Source: Bacteroidota bacterium
GTDB lineage: Bacteria > Bacteroidota > Bacteroidia > Flavobacteriales > Flavobacteriaceae
Assembly: GCA_029557895.1 (NCBI GenBank)
Contig: JAKQHT010000020.1
Location: 1 to 64,000 of the forward strand
Reading direction: 5' to 3'
DNA: 64,000 bases
The notes under the pieces: model-generated
Seen by the model: only the letters and a program-made list of their open reading frames with translations
What the model was told of the DNA's origin: nothing
Databases searched by the model: none
Position numbers and translations under genes: made by a program
Part shown: positions 25,727 through 36,100 of the stretch, piece by piece
How positions within the stretch are numbered: the first letter of the stretch is position 1
Layout of the letters: the number at the start of each line of letters is the position of its first letter

Positions 25727-26236
25727 ATGCGATATACAATACTGACAATCATCCTGATGGCGGTTTCAATTTCATTTTCGCAAGAAGCAAAAACAGATGT
25801 CACTACCTATTATTTCATACGCCACGGCGAAAAAGACATGGTCGGTCCATCTGATAAAAACCCACACTTGAGCCATGAAGGCCTTGCACGTGCCAAAAGC
25901 TGGAGCTCCATCTTGAAAGACATTGCCTTTGACGCAATCTATTCAACCGATTACCACAGGACCAGAGAAACCGCCACACCCATTTCTAATACGACAAAAA
26001 TTCCGATAACACTATATGACGTGGCCGAAGTCCTGAACCATATTGATGGCTTTAAAAATGCCACCAAAGGAAAAACGGTGCTGGTCGTTGGACACAGCAA
26101 CACCAACCACGACTTTGTGAATGCCATTATCAACCAAAACAAATACCCAGAAATTGACGAGAGCAACTACGGCACGCTCTTCATCATAACCATCATCGGC
26201 GAGAACATAACCGACCAGTTGCTCACCATAAATTAA
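25727..26236 (+). CDS. Secreted histidine phosphatase family protein
   Basis: 169 residues with a signal peptide (1-18). The phosphohistidine motif YFIRHGEKD (Arg32-His33-Gly34-Glu35) and the second His in VVGHSNTNHD identify the phosphoglycerate-mutase-like/SixA branch. It is predicted periplasmic. It begins 19 bp after deoD, so may be co-transcribed and dephosphorylate a sugar or nucleotide, but the substrate is unknown. Confidence 0.85.
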   Translation: MRYTILTIILMAVSISFSQEAKTDVTTYYFIRHGEKDMVGPSDKNPHLSHEGLARAKSWSSILKDIAFDAIYSTDYHRTRETATPISNTTKIPITLYDVAEVLNHIDGFKNATKGKTVLVVGHSNTNHDFVNAIINQNKYPEIDESNYGTLFIITIIGENITDQLLTIN

Positions 26237-26272
26237 GGCCCAAAACACCTTCTGGCATCTGCAAATTTTGTT

Positions 26273-26280
26273 TAGCTTTG
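26273..26280 (+). promoter_or_regulatory. smpB -7 promoter element, near-leaderless
   Basis: TAGCTTTG matches TAnnTTTG and ends 6 bp before the smpB ATG (26287), so the transcript would have little or no leader. Confidence 0.4.
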
Positions 26281-26286
26281 CAAGCC

Positions 26287-26745
26287 ATGCAAAAAAACAT
26301 AAACATACTCAACAAAAAAGCCCGATTTGCCCACGAACTGCTGGACAAATACACAGCGGGTATCGTCCTGACCGGAACGGAAATCAAATCCATCCGCAAC
26401 AGCAAGGCATCTATTGCAGAGAGTTTTTGTGAGTTCAATGACCGAGGTGAACTGTTCGTCATCAATATGACTGTTGAAGAATATGCCTATGGCACGCACT
26501 ACAACCACAGACCCAAAGCAGAGCGCAAACTGTTGCTGAACAAACGCGAACTGAAGTCGCTTTACAAAGATGTTCAGGTCAAGGGCTTTGCCATCATCCC
26601 GCTACGGTTGTTCATCAATGAAAAAGGGTATGCCAAAATGGAAATAGCCCTTGCCAAAGGCAAAAAACTTTATGATAAACGAGAGACCATCAAAGACAGG
26701 GACAACAAACGCAATCTGGACCGTATCAAAAAGATTTACAAGTAG
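26287..26745 (+). CDS. smpB: SsrA-binding protein
   Basis: 152 residues from the ATG at 26287. SmpB binds tmRNA and takes it to stalled ribosomes in trans-translation. Typical features are NKKARFAHELLDKYTAGIVLTGTEIKSIR, SFCEFNDRGELFVINM, HYNHRPKAERKLLLN and the basic tail KKLYDKRETIKDRDNKRNLDRI. An upstream in-frame TTG at 26278 overlaps the -7 box and is rejected. Single gene here; the tmRNA gene is not in the window. Confidence 0.95.
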   Translation: MQKNINILNKKARFAHELLDKYTAGIVLTGTEIKSIRNSKASIAESFCEFNDRGELFVINMTVEEYAYGTHYNHRPKAERKLLLNKRELKSLYKDVQVKGFAIIPLRLFINEKGYAKMEIALAKGKKLYDKRETIKDRDNKRNLDRIKKIYK

Positions 26746-26820
26746 TTTTTCTTTTGTTGCATCCTATGGAATGGCATCCTTGCGCTTTGTTTCCAAATCT
26801 TACAACAATACCTTTTCAAT

Positions 26821-29286
26821 ATGACCAAATTCGTATTCACCTTGCTTATCGCTTTACTGTCTTTTACCTCGATTGCGCAAATAAAAGGCACCGTTACGGA
26901 CACTAACAGCAAACCCCTCCCTTCGGTGAACATCTATATAGAAGATACCTATATTGGAACGAGCACGAATGATGCAGGCAATTACGAACTGAATGTCGAT
27001 AAAAAGGGCCGGTATCGCATCGTGTTCCAATACCTCGGCTACAAAACCATCAAGAAAGACATCAATGTTGAAAAGCTACCTTTTGTATTGGATGCACAAA
27101 TGGCAGAAGAAGATATTTCGCTCAATGAAGTAATCATCACTTCCGAAGGAAACCCGGCAGACAACATTATCAGAAAAGCCATAGCCAACCGCAAAGCCAA
27201 TCTCGAAAAAATCAATTCCTATACCGCCGATTTTTATTCCAGAGGGTTGATACGCATCAAAAACGCCCCCGAAAAAATCCTGGGCCAGGACATCGGCGAC
27301 CTTGGCGGCGGGCTGGACTCCACAAGGAGCGGCATCATCTACCTGTCTGAAACCATTTCAAAAATCGAGTTCCTTCGCCCCGATAAACTCAAAGAGAAAA
27401 TCACCGCTTCAAAGGTCAGCGGTAACGATAGCGGTTTTAGCTTCAATACCGCCATGGATGTCGATTACAATTTTTATGAAAACACCATCGAACTGGGCAG
27501 CCAAATGGTGTCGCCAATAGCCAATAACGCTTTTGGTTATTACCGTTACACGCTGGAAGGCGCATTTTTTGACGACAAGGGCAACCTCATCAACAAAATA
27601 AAAGTAACACCCAAACGCATAAACGACCCCGTGTTCTCGGGATTTGTGTACATCGTTGAAAATCAATGGAACCTTTATGCCGTCGAACTCAACACAAGCG
27701 GTACACAGGCACGGATCCCAGCTGCCAATACCATATCCATCCAGCAGGATTTTTCCTTTTCGGAAAAAGACCGGATTTGGGCAAAAATTTCACAGACCAT
27801 AGATTTTAATTATGGTATTTTTGGCGTAAAAGGTGACGGCAGATTTACATATGTTTATAGCAATTATGTGTTCAATGCCACATTGACCAAAAAAGATTTT
27901 GGGCGCGAAATCCTGTCTTTTGAAATTGAAGCCAACAAGAAAGATTCTACCTTTTGGCAAGTGGTGCGCCCTGTGCCGCTGACGGTTGAAGAGCGTACCG
28001 ATTACATCAAAAAAGACAGCATACAAACGGTGCGCGATTCAAAAGTGTATAAAGATTCCGTAGATGCCGTAAACAACAAGTTCAAGTTTGGCAATTTGTT
28101 GACAGGCTACAATTACAGCAACTCATACGAAGATTGGCATATGGGAATCCTGTCGCCACTTTCCACTTTGACGTTCAACACCGTACAAGGATGGAACGCC
28201 AACATCAATGCCTATTACCGAAAAAACTACGACAAATACAAACGCTACCTGTTACTTAACGGAACGGTAAACTACGGCTTTAGTGACGAGAAACTCCGGG
28301 GCACGGTATCTGCAGCCTATAAATTTGACAATATAAAAAGGGCGTACCTCAATGTTTATGGCGGCGTGGAAGCAAAACAGTTCAACGAGAGCGAACCCAT
28401 ATCAAAACCACTCAACACAACTTATTCACTTTATGGCGAGCGCAATTACATGAAATTGTACGAACGCACATTTGCCAAAGCCAACTATACAACAGAACTC
28501 TTTAACGGTTTGCGATTGGGCACTGCCTTGAGCTACGAGCATAGGCAACCGCTCCGCAACACCACAGACCAAACTTGGTACCCAAAAGCCAAAAGGGATT
28601 ACACGAGCAACAATCCGCAACTACCTGACGACCACGACACAATGCCTTTTTTGAGCCATCATATCCTGAAGTTTGGATTTAACGCACGCATCAATTTTGG
28701 ACAGGACTATATCAGTCATCCCGATGGGAAGTACAACATTCCAAACTCAAAATACCCTACCCTTTTCTTGAGGTACGAAAAAGGCTTCGCCGCCACCAAT
28801 GACGACTATAACTTTGACAAAGTGTCTTTCCGGGCCACACAAAGCTTCTCCATTCGGGACAAAGGCACTTTTGAATACAATCTCAAAATGGGCAAGTTTT
28901 TTAGCTCGGACGGTATAGCCTTTATGGACTACCATCACTTTAATGGCAACCAAACCCACATTGGCGAGGGCAGTTACCTCAATGTTTTCAACAACCTGCC
29001 CTACTACACACACAGCACCAACGATGCCTATATGGAATTTCACGCAGAGCACGACTTCAACGGGTTTTTGCTCGGCAAACTACCATTGATCAACAAACTG
29101 AACTTTAACCTTATCCTTGGCGCACATGCCCTTGCAACACCCAATACAAAACCTTACCAAGAATACACCATAGGCATTGACAATATCGGCTGGGGAAAAT
29201 TCCGTTTTTTGAGGGTTGACTATGTACGCAGTTACCAGAGTGGTTTTGTGGACGATGCCTGGATGTTCGGGGTTAAGTTCTTTTGA
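26821..29286 (+). CDS. DUF5686 outer-membrane protein with CarboxypepD_reg domain
   Basis: 821 residues. A signal peptide (1-19) precedes a carboxypeptidase-regulatory domain (IKGTVTDTNSKPLPSVNIYI to about residue 100). Then comes the DUF5686 region (ADNIIRKAIANRKAN, YTADFYSRGL) and a C-terminal beta-barrel of aromatic-rich strands ending in VKFF, a normal outer-membrane C-terminus. Widespread in Bacteroidota; function unknown. Stands alone. Confidence 0.85.
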   Translation: MTKFVFTLLIALLSFTSIAQIKGTVTDTNSKPLPSVNIYIEDTYIGTSTNDAGNYELNVDKKGRYRIVFQYLGYKTIKKDINVEKLPFVLDAQMAEEDISLNEVIITSEGNPADNIIRKAIANRKANLEKINSYTADFYSRGLIRIKNAPEKILGQDIGDLGGGLDSTRSGIIYLSETISKIEFLRPDKLKEKITASKVSGNDSGFSFNTAMDVDYNFYENTIELGSQMVSPIANNAFGYYRYTLEGAFFDDKGNLINKIKVTPKRINDPVFSGFVYIVENQWNLYAVELNTSGTQARIPAANTISIQQDFSFSEKDRIWAKISQTIDFNYGIFGVKGDGRFTYVYSNYVFNATLTKKDFGREILSFEIEANKKDSTFWQVVRPVPLTVEERTDYIKKDSIQTVRDSKVYKDSVDAVNNKFKFGNLLTGYNYSNSYEDWHMGILSPLSTLTFNTVQGWNANINAYYRKNYDKYKRYLLLNGTVNYGFSDEKLRGTVSAAYKFDNIKRAYLNVYGGVEAKQFNESEPISKPLNTTYSLYGERNYMKLYERTFAKANYTTELFNGLRLGTALSYEHRQPLRNTTDQTWYPKAKRDYTSNNPQLPDDHDTMPFLSHHILKFGFNARINFGQDYISHPDGKYNIPNSKYPTLFLRYEKGFAATNDDYNFDKVSFRATQSFSIRDKGTFEYNLKMGKFFSSDGIAFMDYHHFNGNQTHIGEGSYLNVFNNLPYYTHSTNDAYMEFHAEHDFNGFLLGKLPLINKLNFNLILGAHALATPNTKPYQEYTIGIDNIGWGKFRFLRVDYVRSYQSGFVDDAWMFGVKFF

Positions 29287-29450
29287 TAACGGCAGGAGTT
29301 GGCTTTTACTTTGACCCTGACCCCGAAACACGTTTAGCGTAACAGGTTTTCGTGGTTAGGGTTGGGCGATATGTTCCAAAAGACAAATCCCGAGATTCAA
29401 AAATATGATTGTCCAATTACCAACCACGACCCATTAGCGCTCACTTGGTT

Positions 29451-29678
29451 TCATGACTTCGGGCGTTTGTTCTTGAGCATCTGCAGGTAGAGGTTTTCGA
29501 CCTTTTTTCGTGCCCATGGCGTTTTGCGCAAAAACTTCAAGCTCGATTTAACCGAAGGATTATCGGTAAAGCAGCGTATGGTTACCTTGGTTCCCATATA
29601 TTCCCATCCGTAATGTTGCTCAAGTTCCGTAACGATCTGCTCAAGTGTGATGCCGTGCAATGGGTTGTTGGGTTGCAT
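29451..29678 (-). CDS. VF530-family small protein
   Basis: 75 residues matching the VF530 (DUF2132) family: [26 protein letters not shown] with [24 protein letters not shown]. Family members are small, basic and have been suggested to bind DNA. Located 61 bp after the rhlE stop on the same strand, so possibly co-transcribed. Confidence 0.85.
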   Translation of the reverse strand: MQPNNPLHGITLEQIVTELEQHYGWEYMGTKVTIRCFTDNPSVKSSLKFLRKTPWARKKVENLYLQMLKNKRPKS

Positions 29679-29739
29679 ATAGCGATAATTGATTTAAAAT
29701 TTACTCAAAAATAAAACGAATTGCACCGCTCAACGGCCA

Positions 29740-31020
29740 TTATCCTCTTCGGTACCTATTTCTATTTCTTCTTCGTTTTGGATTGCCTTCTTTTGAATTT
29801 TCGTTGTTTGAATCCGTAGGTTGGCGATGTTGTTTTTGCTGTCGTTGTCGGTTTTGTTGTGGCTTGACAGGGTCTGTCGAAGCATCCGGGTCGGGTTCAA
29901 AACCTTCCACCACAGCAGCCGGAATGCGCAATCCCACCAACTTTTCGATATCGCGAAGAAATGCCGTTTCGTCGGCACTCACCAGAGATACCGCCTCACC
30001 ACTGGCGCCTGCCCTACCGGTTCTGCCTATGCGATGCACATAATCTTCCGAAATGTTGGGTATTTCAAAATTGACCACATGCGGCAGCAGCGGAATATCA
30101 AGACCGCGCGCGGCAATATCCGTAGCTACTAACACCCTGATCGTGCCTTTTTTAAAACTGTCCAACGCTTTGGTACGTGCTGCCTGGGTTTTGTTACCGT
30201 GAATCGCCAATGCAGAAATATTATTACCTATCAGCTTTTTGGTCAGATTGTTGGCGCCGTGTTTGGTACGCGTAAAAACCAGCACCTGTTCCCACTGACC
30301 ATCATTGATGAGCTTGATGAGCAAGCCTGTTTTGCGCGCCTTGTCCACACGGTACACTTTTTGGCTGATGGCCTCAACGGTCGTATTTTCCGGAGTAGCC
30401 TCAACCTGCACGGGATGGTGCAAAATGTCATTGGCCAAAGCTTTAATGTCTTTTGAAAAAGTAGCCGAAAACAGCAAGTTCTGTCTTTTGGACGGCAACA
30501 AAGCCATAATCTTCTTGATGTCGCGCAAGAAGCCCATATCGAGCATGCGGTCGGCCTCATCGAGCACCAAAACCTCAACATTGCTCAAGGATAGCTCCCG
30601 CTGGTTGTGCAGGTCCAGAAGCCTGCCCGGAGTCGCCACAAGCACGTCAATGCCTTGGCGAATGGCTGCTACTTGGGGATTTTGATTGACACCGCCAAAA
30701 ATGACCGTACTCTTGATGTCCAAAAATATACTGTAAGCCTTAACATTGTCATAAACCTGTGCTGCCAGTTCGCGTGTGGGCGTCAATATCAAAGCCCTAA
30801 TGGGTCGATGGCGCAATCGCTGGCCCATGGACAGCCTTTGCAAAATGGGCAAGGTAAAGCCGGCAGTTTTTCCGGTACCGGTCTGTGCCGATGCCAGAAC
30901 GTCCTTACCCTCAAGAATGACGGGAATGGCTTTTTGTTGTATGGGAGAAGGGGTTTCGTAACCCTGTTTGCTGACCGCCTTTAGCAAAGCATCCGACAGT
31001 CCTAATGAGCTGAATGACAT
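29740..31020 (-). CDS. rhlE: DEAD-box RNA helicase, RhlE type
   Basis: 426 residues from the ATG at 31020 ([16 protein letters not shown]). Shows the Q motif ([13 protein letters not shown]), [47 protein letters not shown] and [10 protein letters not shown]. The C-terminal tail is Gln/Arg/Asn-rich and basic (about 380-426), as in RhlE-group proteins that bind structured RNA or ribosomal particles. An upstream in-frame start at 31047 is less likely. Confidence 0.92.
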   Translation of the reverse strand: MSFSSLGLSDALLKAVSKQGYETPSPIQQKAIPVILEGKDVLASAQTGTGKTAGFTLPILQRLSMGQRLRHRPIRALILTPTRELAAQVYDNVKAYSIFLDIKSTVIFGGVNQNPQVAAIRQGIDVLVATPGRLLDLHNQRELSLSNVEVLVLDEADRMLDMGFLRDIKKIMALLPSKRQNLLFSATFSKDIKALANDILHHPVQVEATPENTTVEAISQKVYRVDKARKTGLLIKLINDGQWEQVLVFTRTKHGANNLTKKLIGNNISALAIHGNKTQAARTKALDSFKKGTIRVLVATDIAARGLDIPLLPHVVNFEIPNISEDYVHRIGRTGRAGASGEAVSLVSADETAFLRDIEKLVGLRIPAAVVEGFEPDPDASTDPVKPQQNRQRQQKQHRQPTDSNNENSKEGNPKRRRNRNRYRRG

Positions 31021-31338
31021 AGTAAGTTTTTGGCAAATGATCACCACGTTTTTATTAGTGTCATTCCATAATTGAGGGCAAAGGTACGCTTTATTTATCG
31101 TTTTTTTATGAAAGACGGCATCTCATTTTTAACGATCAACGAGTTGGCACCCGTCTCGATGCCCTGTTTTGCCGAACGTGTTTCAGTATCTCGTTGCGCC
31201 CAGTCCCAATTGGCACGGAAACCCGTTAAGGGTGACAGGTTCTATGAAACGGGATTTGGGCGACAGAGCAACAAGATCAGAAATCCAAGCAGTGCGGACA
31301 ATAAATTTCGTTATCTTCGTTTTGTTAATCGTTTATTT
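31021..31338. other. Intergenic region between rhlE and SLC13 transporter
   Basis: Divergent promoter region. The frame of the transporter stays open upstream to 31072, but the protein encoded there lacks family similarity. No clear promoter box was picked out. Segments near 31190-31270 look like decayed intergenic repeat. Confidence 0.4.
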
Positions 31339-32808
31339 ATGAACACATCAAAACGCATCGGGCTTGTTTTGGGCCCGTTAATGTTTGTCCTGATCCTGTT
31401 GTTTTTTAACCCCGAAGGCCTATCGTCGCAAGCCCGTGCCGTCCTCGCCTCCACCACCTGGATAGCCGTCTGGTGGGTTACCGAGGCCATTCCTATTGCG
31501 GTCACCGCCTTGCTTCCCATCGTACTTTTTCCAATGACCGGAGCCTTGGGACTGAATGATACCACCAGTGCCTTTGGCCATAAATATGTGTTTTTGTACA
31601 TGGGCGGTTTCATCATAGCCATTGCCATAGAAAAATGGAACCTGCACCGGCGCATTGCCCTGAACATCATCAACCTCATAGGTTCTGACGTCAAGAAAAT
31701 CATTCTCGGTTTTATGGTTGCCACGGCTTTTTTGAGTATGTGGATCAGCAATACCGCCACTGCCGTTATGATGTTGCCCATCGGGATCGCCATCGTTACC
31801 CAACTCAAAGACAACCCCGCCACCATCGAGAACGAAAACATCATTTTTGGCAAGGCCATGATGCTCGCCATTGCTTACAGTGCTTCCATAGGCGGCGTGG
31901 CAACCCTTATCGGCACACCGCCCAATCTGGTTTTGGCAGGCGTGGTACTGGATACCTATGGCTATGAAATCACGTTTTTGGAGTGGTTCAAATTCGGGTT
32001 TCCCATTTCGGTATTATTATTGTTACTCTGCTGGAAATACCTGACATCTTATGCCTTCAAGTTTGAACAAAAAGCATTTCCCGGAGGCAAAGCCGAAATA
32101 AAACGCCTCAAAAGTGACCTCGGGAAGATTCGATACGAAGAAAAAATGGTTGCCGTGGTTTTTGGCACGACGGCCTTTTTCTGGATTTCGCGTTCGTTCC
32201 TGTTTGGCAATATACTGCCAAAATTAGACGACACCATCATTGCCATGGCCTCTGCCATCATCTTGTTTTTGATACCGTCCAAGGACAAAAAGACGAAGCT
32301 CATGGGTTGGGACGATGCCGTAAAGCTCCCGTGGGGCATCATCTTGCTTTTTGGTGGCGGCCTTGCCATTGCCAACGGCTTTGAGAGCAGCGGCTTGGCA
32401 CAATGGATCGGCTTGCAGATGAGCAGCTTTGAAGGATTGTCCACCATTATTTTAGTGTTGCTATTGGTCACGGCGGTCAATTTCTTGACCGAAATCACCT
32501 CCAACCTTGCCACAACCGCCATGCTCTTGCCCGTACTGGCGCCAATGGCCTTGAGCGTGGACATCCATCCGTTTGTGCTCATGGTGGGCGCTACCGTGGC
32601 GGCAAGCTGCGCCTTCATGTTGCCGGTAGCCACACCGCCCAACGCCGTGGTGTTTGGCTCGGGATATCTACGGATCCCCGACATGGTACGCAAAGGACTG
32701 GCTATGAATTTTATTTCCATCATTGTCGTAACGGCATTTGTCTTTTTTGTACTACCGGTACTTTGGGATATTGTGGTGAAAGGGTTTCCGGAGCAGTTGA
32801 AACGATGA
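31339..32808 (+). CDS. SLC13/DASS-family sodium-dependent anion transporter
   Basis: 489 residues from the ATG at 31339. About eleven membrane segments. DASS signatures are SNTATAVMMLPI near the middle of the N-terminal half, SIGGVATLIGTPPN, and in the second half TEITSNLATTAMLLPVLAP and ATPPNAVVFGSGYL. The paired SNT/TSN motifs bind Na+ and the carboxylate or sulfate substrate. Dicarboxylates such as succinate or citrate are typical; the substrate is not determined. Single gene. Confidence 0.88.
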   Translation: MNTSKRIGLVLGPLMFVLILLFFNPEGLSSQARAVLASTTWIAVWWVTEAIPIAVTALLPIVLFPMTGALGLNDTTSAFGHKYVFLYMGGFIIAIAIEKWNLHRRIALNIINLIGSDVKKIILGFMVATAFLSMWISNTATAVMMLPIGIAIVTQLKDNPATIENENIIFGKAMMLAIAYSASIGGVATLIGTPPNLVLAGVVLDTYGYEITFLEWFKFGFPISVLLLLLCWKYLTSYAFKFEQKAFPGGKAEIKRLKSDLGKIRYEEKMVAVVFGTTAFFWISRSFLFGNILPKLDDTIIAMASAIILFLIPSKDKKTKLMGWDDAVKLPWGIILLFGGGLAIANGFESSGLAQWIGLQMSSFEGLSTIILVLLLVTAVNFLTEITSNLATTAMLLPVLAPMALSVDIHPFVLMVGATVAASCAFMLPVATPPNAVVFGSGYLRIPDMVRKGLAMNFISIIVVTAFVFFVLPVLWDIVVKGFPEQLKR

Positions 32809-33156
32809 AAGAGGGACTTTGGGTTATGGTCATGAGTTCATAGTTTGTGGAGTCCTGTCGTTCCGGAGCCTACCGGCAGGCAGGAGTTCCGGGTGACAGC
32901 TTCGGGAGGGTTGACATTGAAGTTGAAGTTCAGGTTTACGATTTGGAATTTGCGGCCTGCCTCCGCAAGCTTTAACAGGCAAGTTTGGAATTTGAAATTC
33001 GTTTTTTCACTGAACACTCCCTACCGAATACCGAGCTTTAAACATTCCCCTTTGTTTTTTGTTAATAATTTGACAACCACGACACAACAACAATATTGAC
33101 ATTTTATATTATATTTGCAGTTACCCTCAATTAATTAATTGATTTTATCCGATAAA
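32809..33156. other. Intergenic region with REP-like palindromes and promoter
   Basis: Contains short G+C-rich imperfect palindromes (around CCTACCGGCAGGCAGG at 32869 and GCGGCCTGCC at 32953), similar to dispersed Bacteroidota intergenic repeats. An A+T-rich promoter zone follows, with TATATTTG at 33110-33117 fitting the -7 box for the large T9SS gene. Confidence 0.45.
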
Positions 33157-36100
33157 ATGCATCCTTATTACCCCCTCAATGCCCTTAAAGTATTAAGCCA
33201 CACCAGTGTGCGTACTGCCCAAACGTTTTTTAAACCGTTTGTGTCCCATATGCTCTTTGTCTTACTGCTGTTGAGTGGGACTTTGAGTTGGGGGCAATAT
33301 TCAACAGGTTTTGAAGATGTGACAATAGGCGGATACGCAGGAGGAACTTTTACAACATCTACCATACAATGGTCTTATTTAGAAGTTACAAATGGTAATC
33401 AAGCTAATGATTATCGTGTAGGCACAAGGTCTGCTCGTTTTCGTAATAGAACTGGTAGTCATATAACTATGAATCAAAATAAAACGAATGGTATAGGTGA
33501 AATATCATTTAATTACAGAAGGTATGGTACTGATTCAGGGCAGCAACAATATAGAGTGGATTATTCAACTGATAATGGTACAAATTGGATCCTTATAGGA
33601 ACATTTACACCAAGTAATGAAACTGTAACAACATTTTCGCAAACTGTGAATGTGGCGGGAGCTATTAGAGTTAGGGTTATAGAAAATACAACACCAGGAG
33701 GTACCGGAAACAGTAGATGGAATTTGGATGAGTTGGTAATAACAGATTATACAACACCCACCTACAACGTCAACTACAACGCCAACGGTGGCACGGGAGC
33801 ACCATCAGACCCAAACAGTCCATACACTTCGGGTGCTACGGTTACGGTCCTGGGTCCCGGTTCCATGACAAGGGCTTTTTATAATTTTGTTAATTGGAAC
33901 ACCGCAGCCAACGGTTCTGGCACGCCTTACGACCCGGGCGATACTTTTTCCATGCCCGGCAATAATGTCACCTTACGCGCCCAATGGGCAGCCATAACCG
34001 ATGCCGTGGACTGGTGCAATGTGCAATGGCCCGGCACTGGCAATAGCAACCAATGCAATGAATATAACGTCTATGCACAGGTATATGAAGCAGGATTGAC
34101 CGATGTTACCAATGGCCAAGCTCCCGGCATTACTGCATGGATTGGGTATAGTACCGCCAATACAGACCCAAGTGGCGGTGGCTGGACATGGGTTGCGGCA
34201 ACTTTTAATGTGGAAGCAGGCAACAACGACGAGTATATGGCAGACCTCGGCGCACACCTCAATGCTGCCGGGACGTATTATTACGCCAGCCGTTTTCAGC
34301 TCAACGGAGGGCCATATAGGTATGGCGGTTACAATATTAATCCCGGTAATATCGCGCTTTGGGATGGTGTTGACAATATAAATGGAACTGTAAACGTGGT
34401 CAATGAGCAAGCCAACTTCTGCAACATAGATTACCCAAAAACGGCAACTATAATCGCAGGGGATAACCACACTGTCTATGCACAGATTTATGAACCGGGC
34501 ATAACTGACGCCCCAGGACAAGGTGGAGGCATAGAAGCAGAGATAGGCTACAACACCATAGGCATAGATTATGAACCTTGGGAAGCTACAGGATGGACAT
34601 GGCTACCCGCAACTTATGATTCTGATGCCAACGGCATACAAAATGACCAATATGCAGCCACTTTCGTTGCTCTGCCCGCTGACACCTATTATTACGCCAG
34701 CCGTTTCCGTATCCATTGCAATGAATGGTCGTATGGCGGTATCCAATCTGATAATGTTGGAAATTTTTGGACTACAGGAACATTCAACAACGGTACATTA
34801 ACGGTTAACAACCCGCCACTGGCAGATGTGGTCATTACAGAAATAATGTACAACCCAACGGGGAATGATGACGAATGGATTGAAATTTGCAACGTGTCCG
34901 GCAGTACCCAAAACTTGAGCGGGTATATTGTACGGACAGATGTACCTTACGATTTTACATTTCCTATTGGAAGTTTCATAGCTGATGGCCAGTGCATCAC
35001 TGTGTCTTTGGGAAGCAATAGCGATGGCACTTACAACAACCCATGCCCTTTTACGCCCGACTACGGAATTGGCGCCAGCACCAATAACACCAACCATTTA
35101 TTAAATAGTGCCGGCGACCACAGTGTTCAACTATTGGCGCCTGATGGTATTACAATTGCAGATTCTGTTGTTTACAACAGAAATGATGGCGGAAACAATA
35201 ATGATGCCACATTGCATGTCATTGACATTGGTCTTGACAACTCAAATACTTCGACCAACTGGCAACAAGTGTTTTACGGTGGCACCCCCGGGATTAACTT
35301 TTTGGTTTCGCCTTGTTCTCCGATGGTTCCAAAAATTGATGTGGAACGCAATACTTATGCTTCCATACCCAATGGCGCTAATCCAAATACCGGACATAAC
35401 ACCATTTGGGCAGCCACGAACGTTGGCGATCCTGTCAGTAAAACATTTTATGTACGCAATGAGGGTTTCGCTCCCTTAACGATAGATTCCATGACTTCGT
35501 CCAATCCCACTGATTTCACATTGGACGATATTCCTGCTTCTTTTCCGCATGTACTTGCTCCAGGTGCTTATATTGAGTTTTTAATCGTATTTAACCCGAG
35601 CAGCACTATTCCAGTTACAAAAAATGCAACCATCACAATCGAGAGCGATGATGCAGATGAAAACCCATATACTTTTGGTGTCAGGGGTACAGCAGGATGC
35701 GAGCTAACTACCGGCAATCTTTTTCCGGCATCCGGTCCTGTGGGTACCGAAATTAGTATCACTACCAACGAAGTACGAAACCTTACCGGCGCCACGGCCA
35801 CACTTAGCGGCGTACCATTGACGATACTATCATCTTCCTCAAATTTATTGGTTGTGCAAGTGCCCGACACAGTTACTACTGGTGGCGCATTGATTGTATC
35901 ACTGACCAATGGATGCGATTTTACCAGTGCGTTTACTTTGATAGATAGTGCTGTTTTAGGTTGCGAAGGTACCGGAGGCGCCAATGCGAGTGATATCTTT
36001 ATCAGCCAAGTAACAGATTCTGGTAATGATTCTGTCACCTTAATAGAGCTTTACAATGGTACGGGAGGCACCATAAACCTCAACAATTACTCGATATCAC

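Noticed and set aside
31072..31338. N-terminal extension of the SLC13 transporter
   Set aside because: No family similarity, not membrane-like, and the ATG at 31339 gives the standard start.
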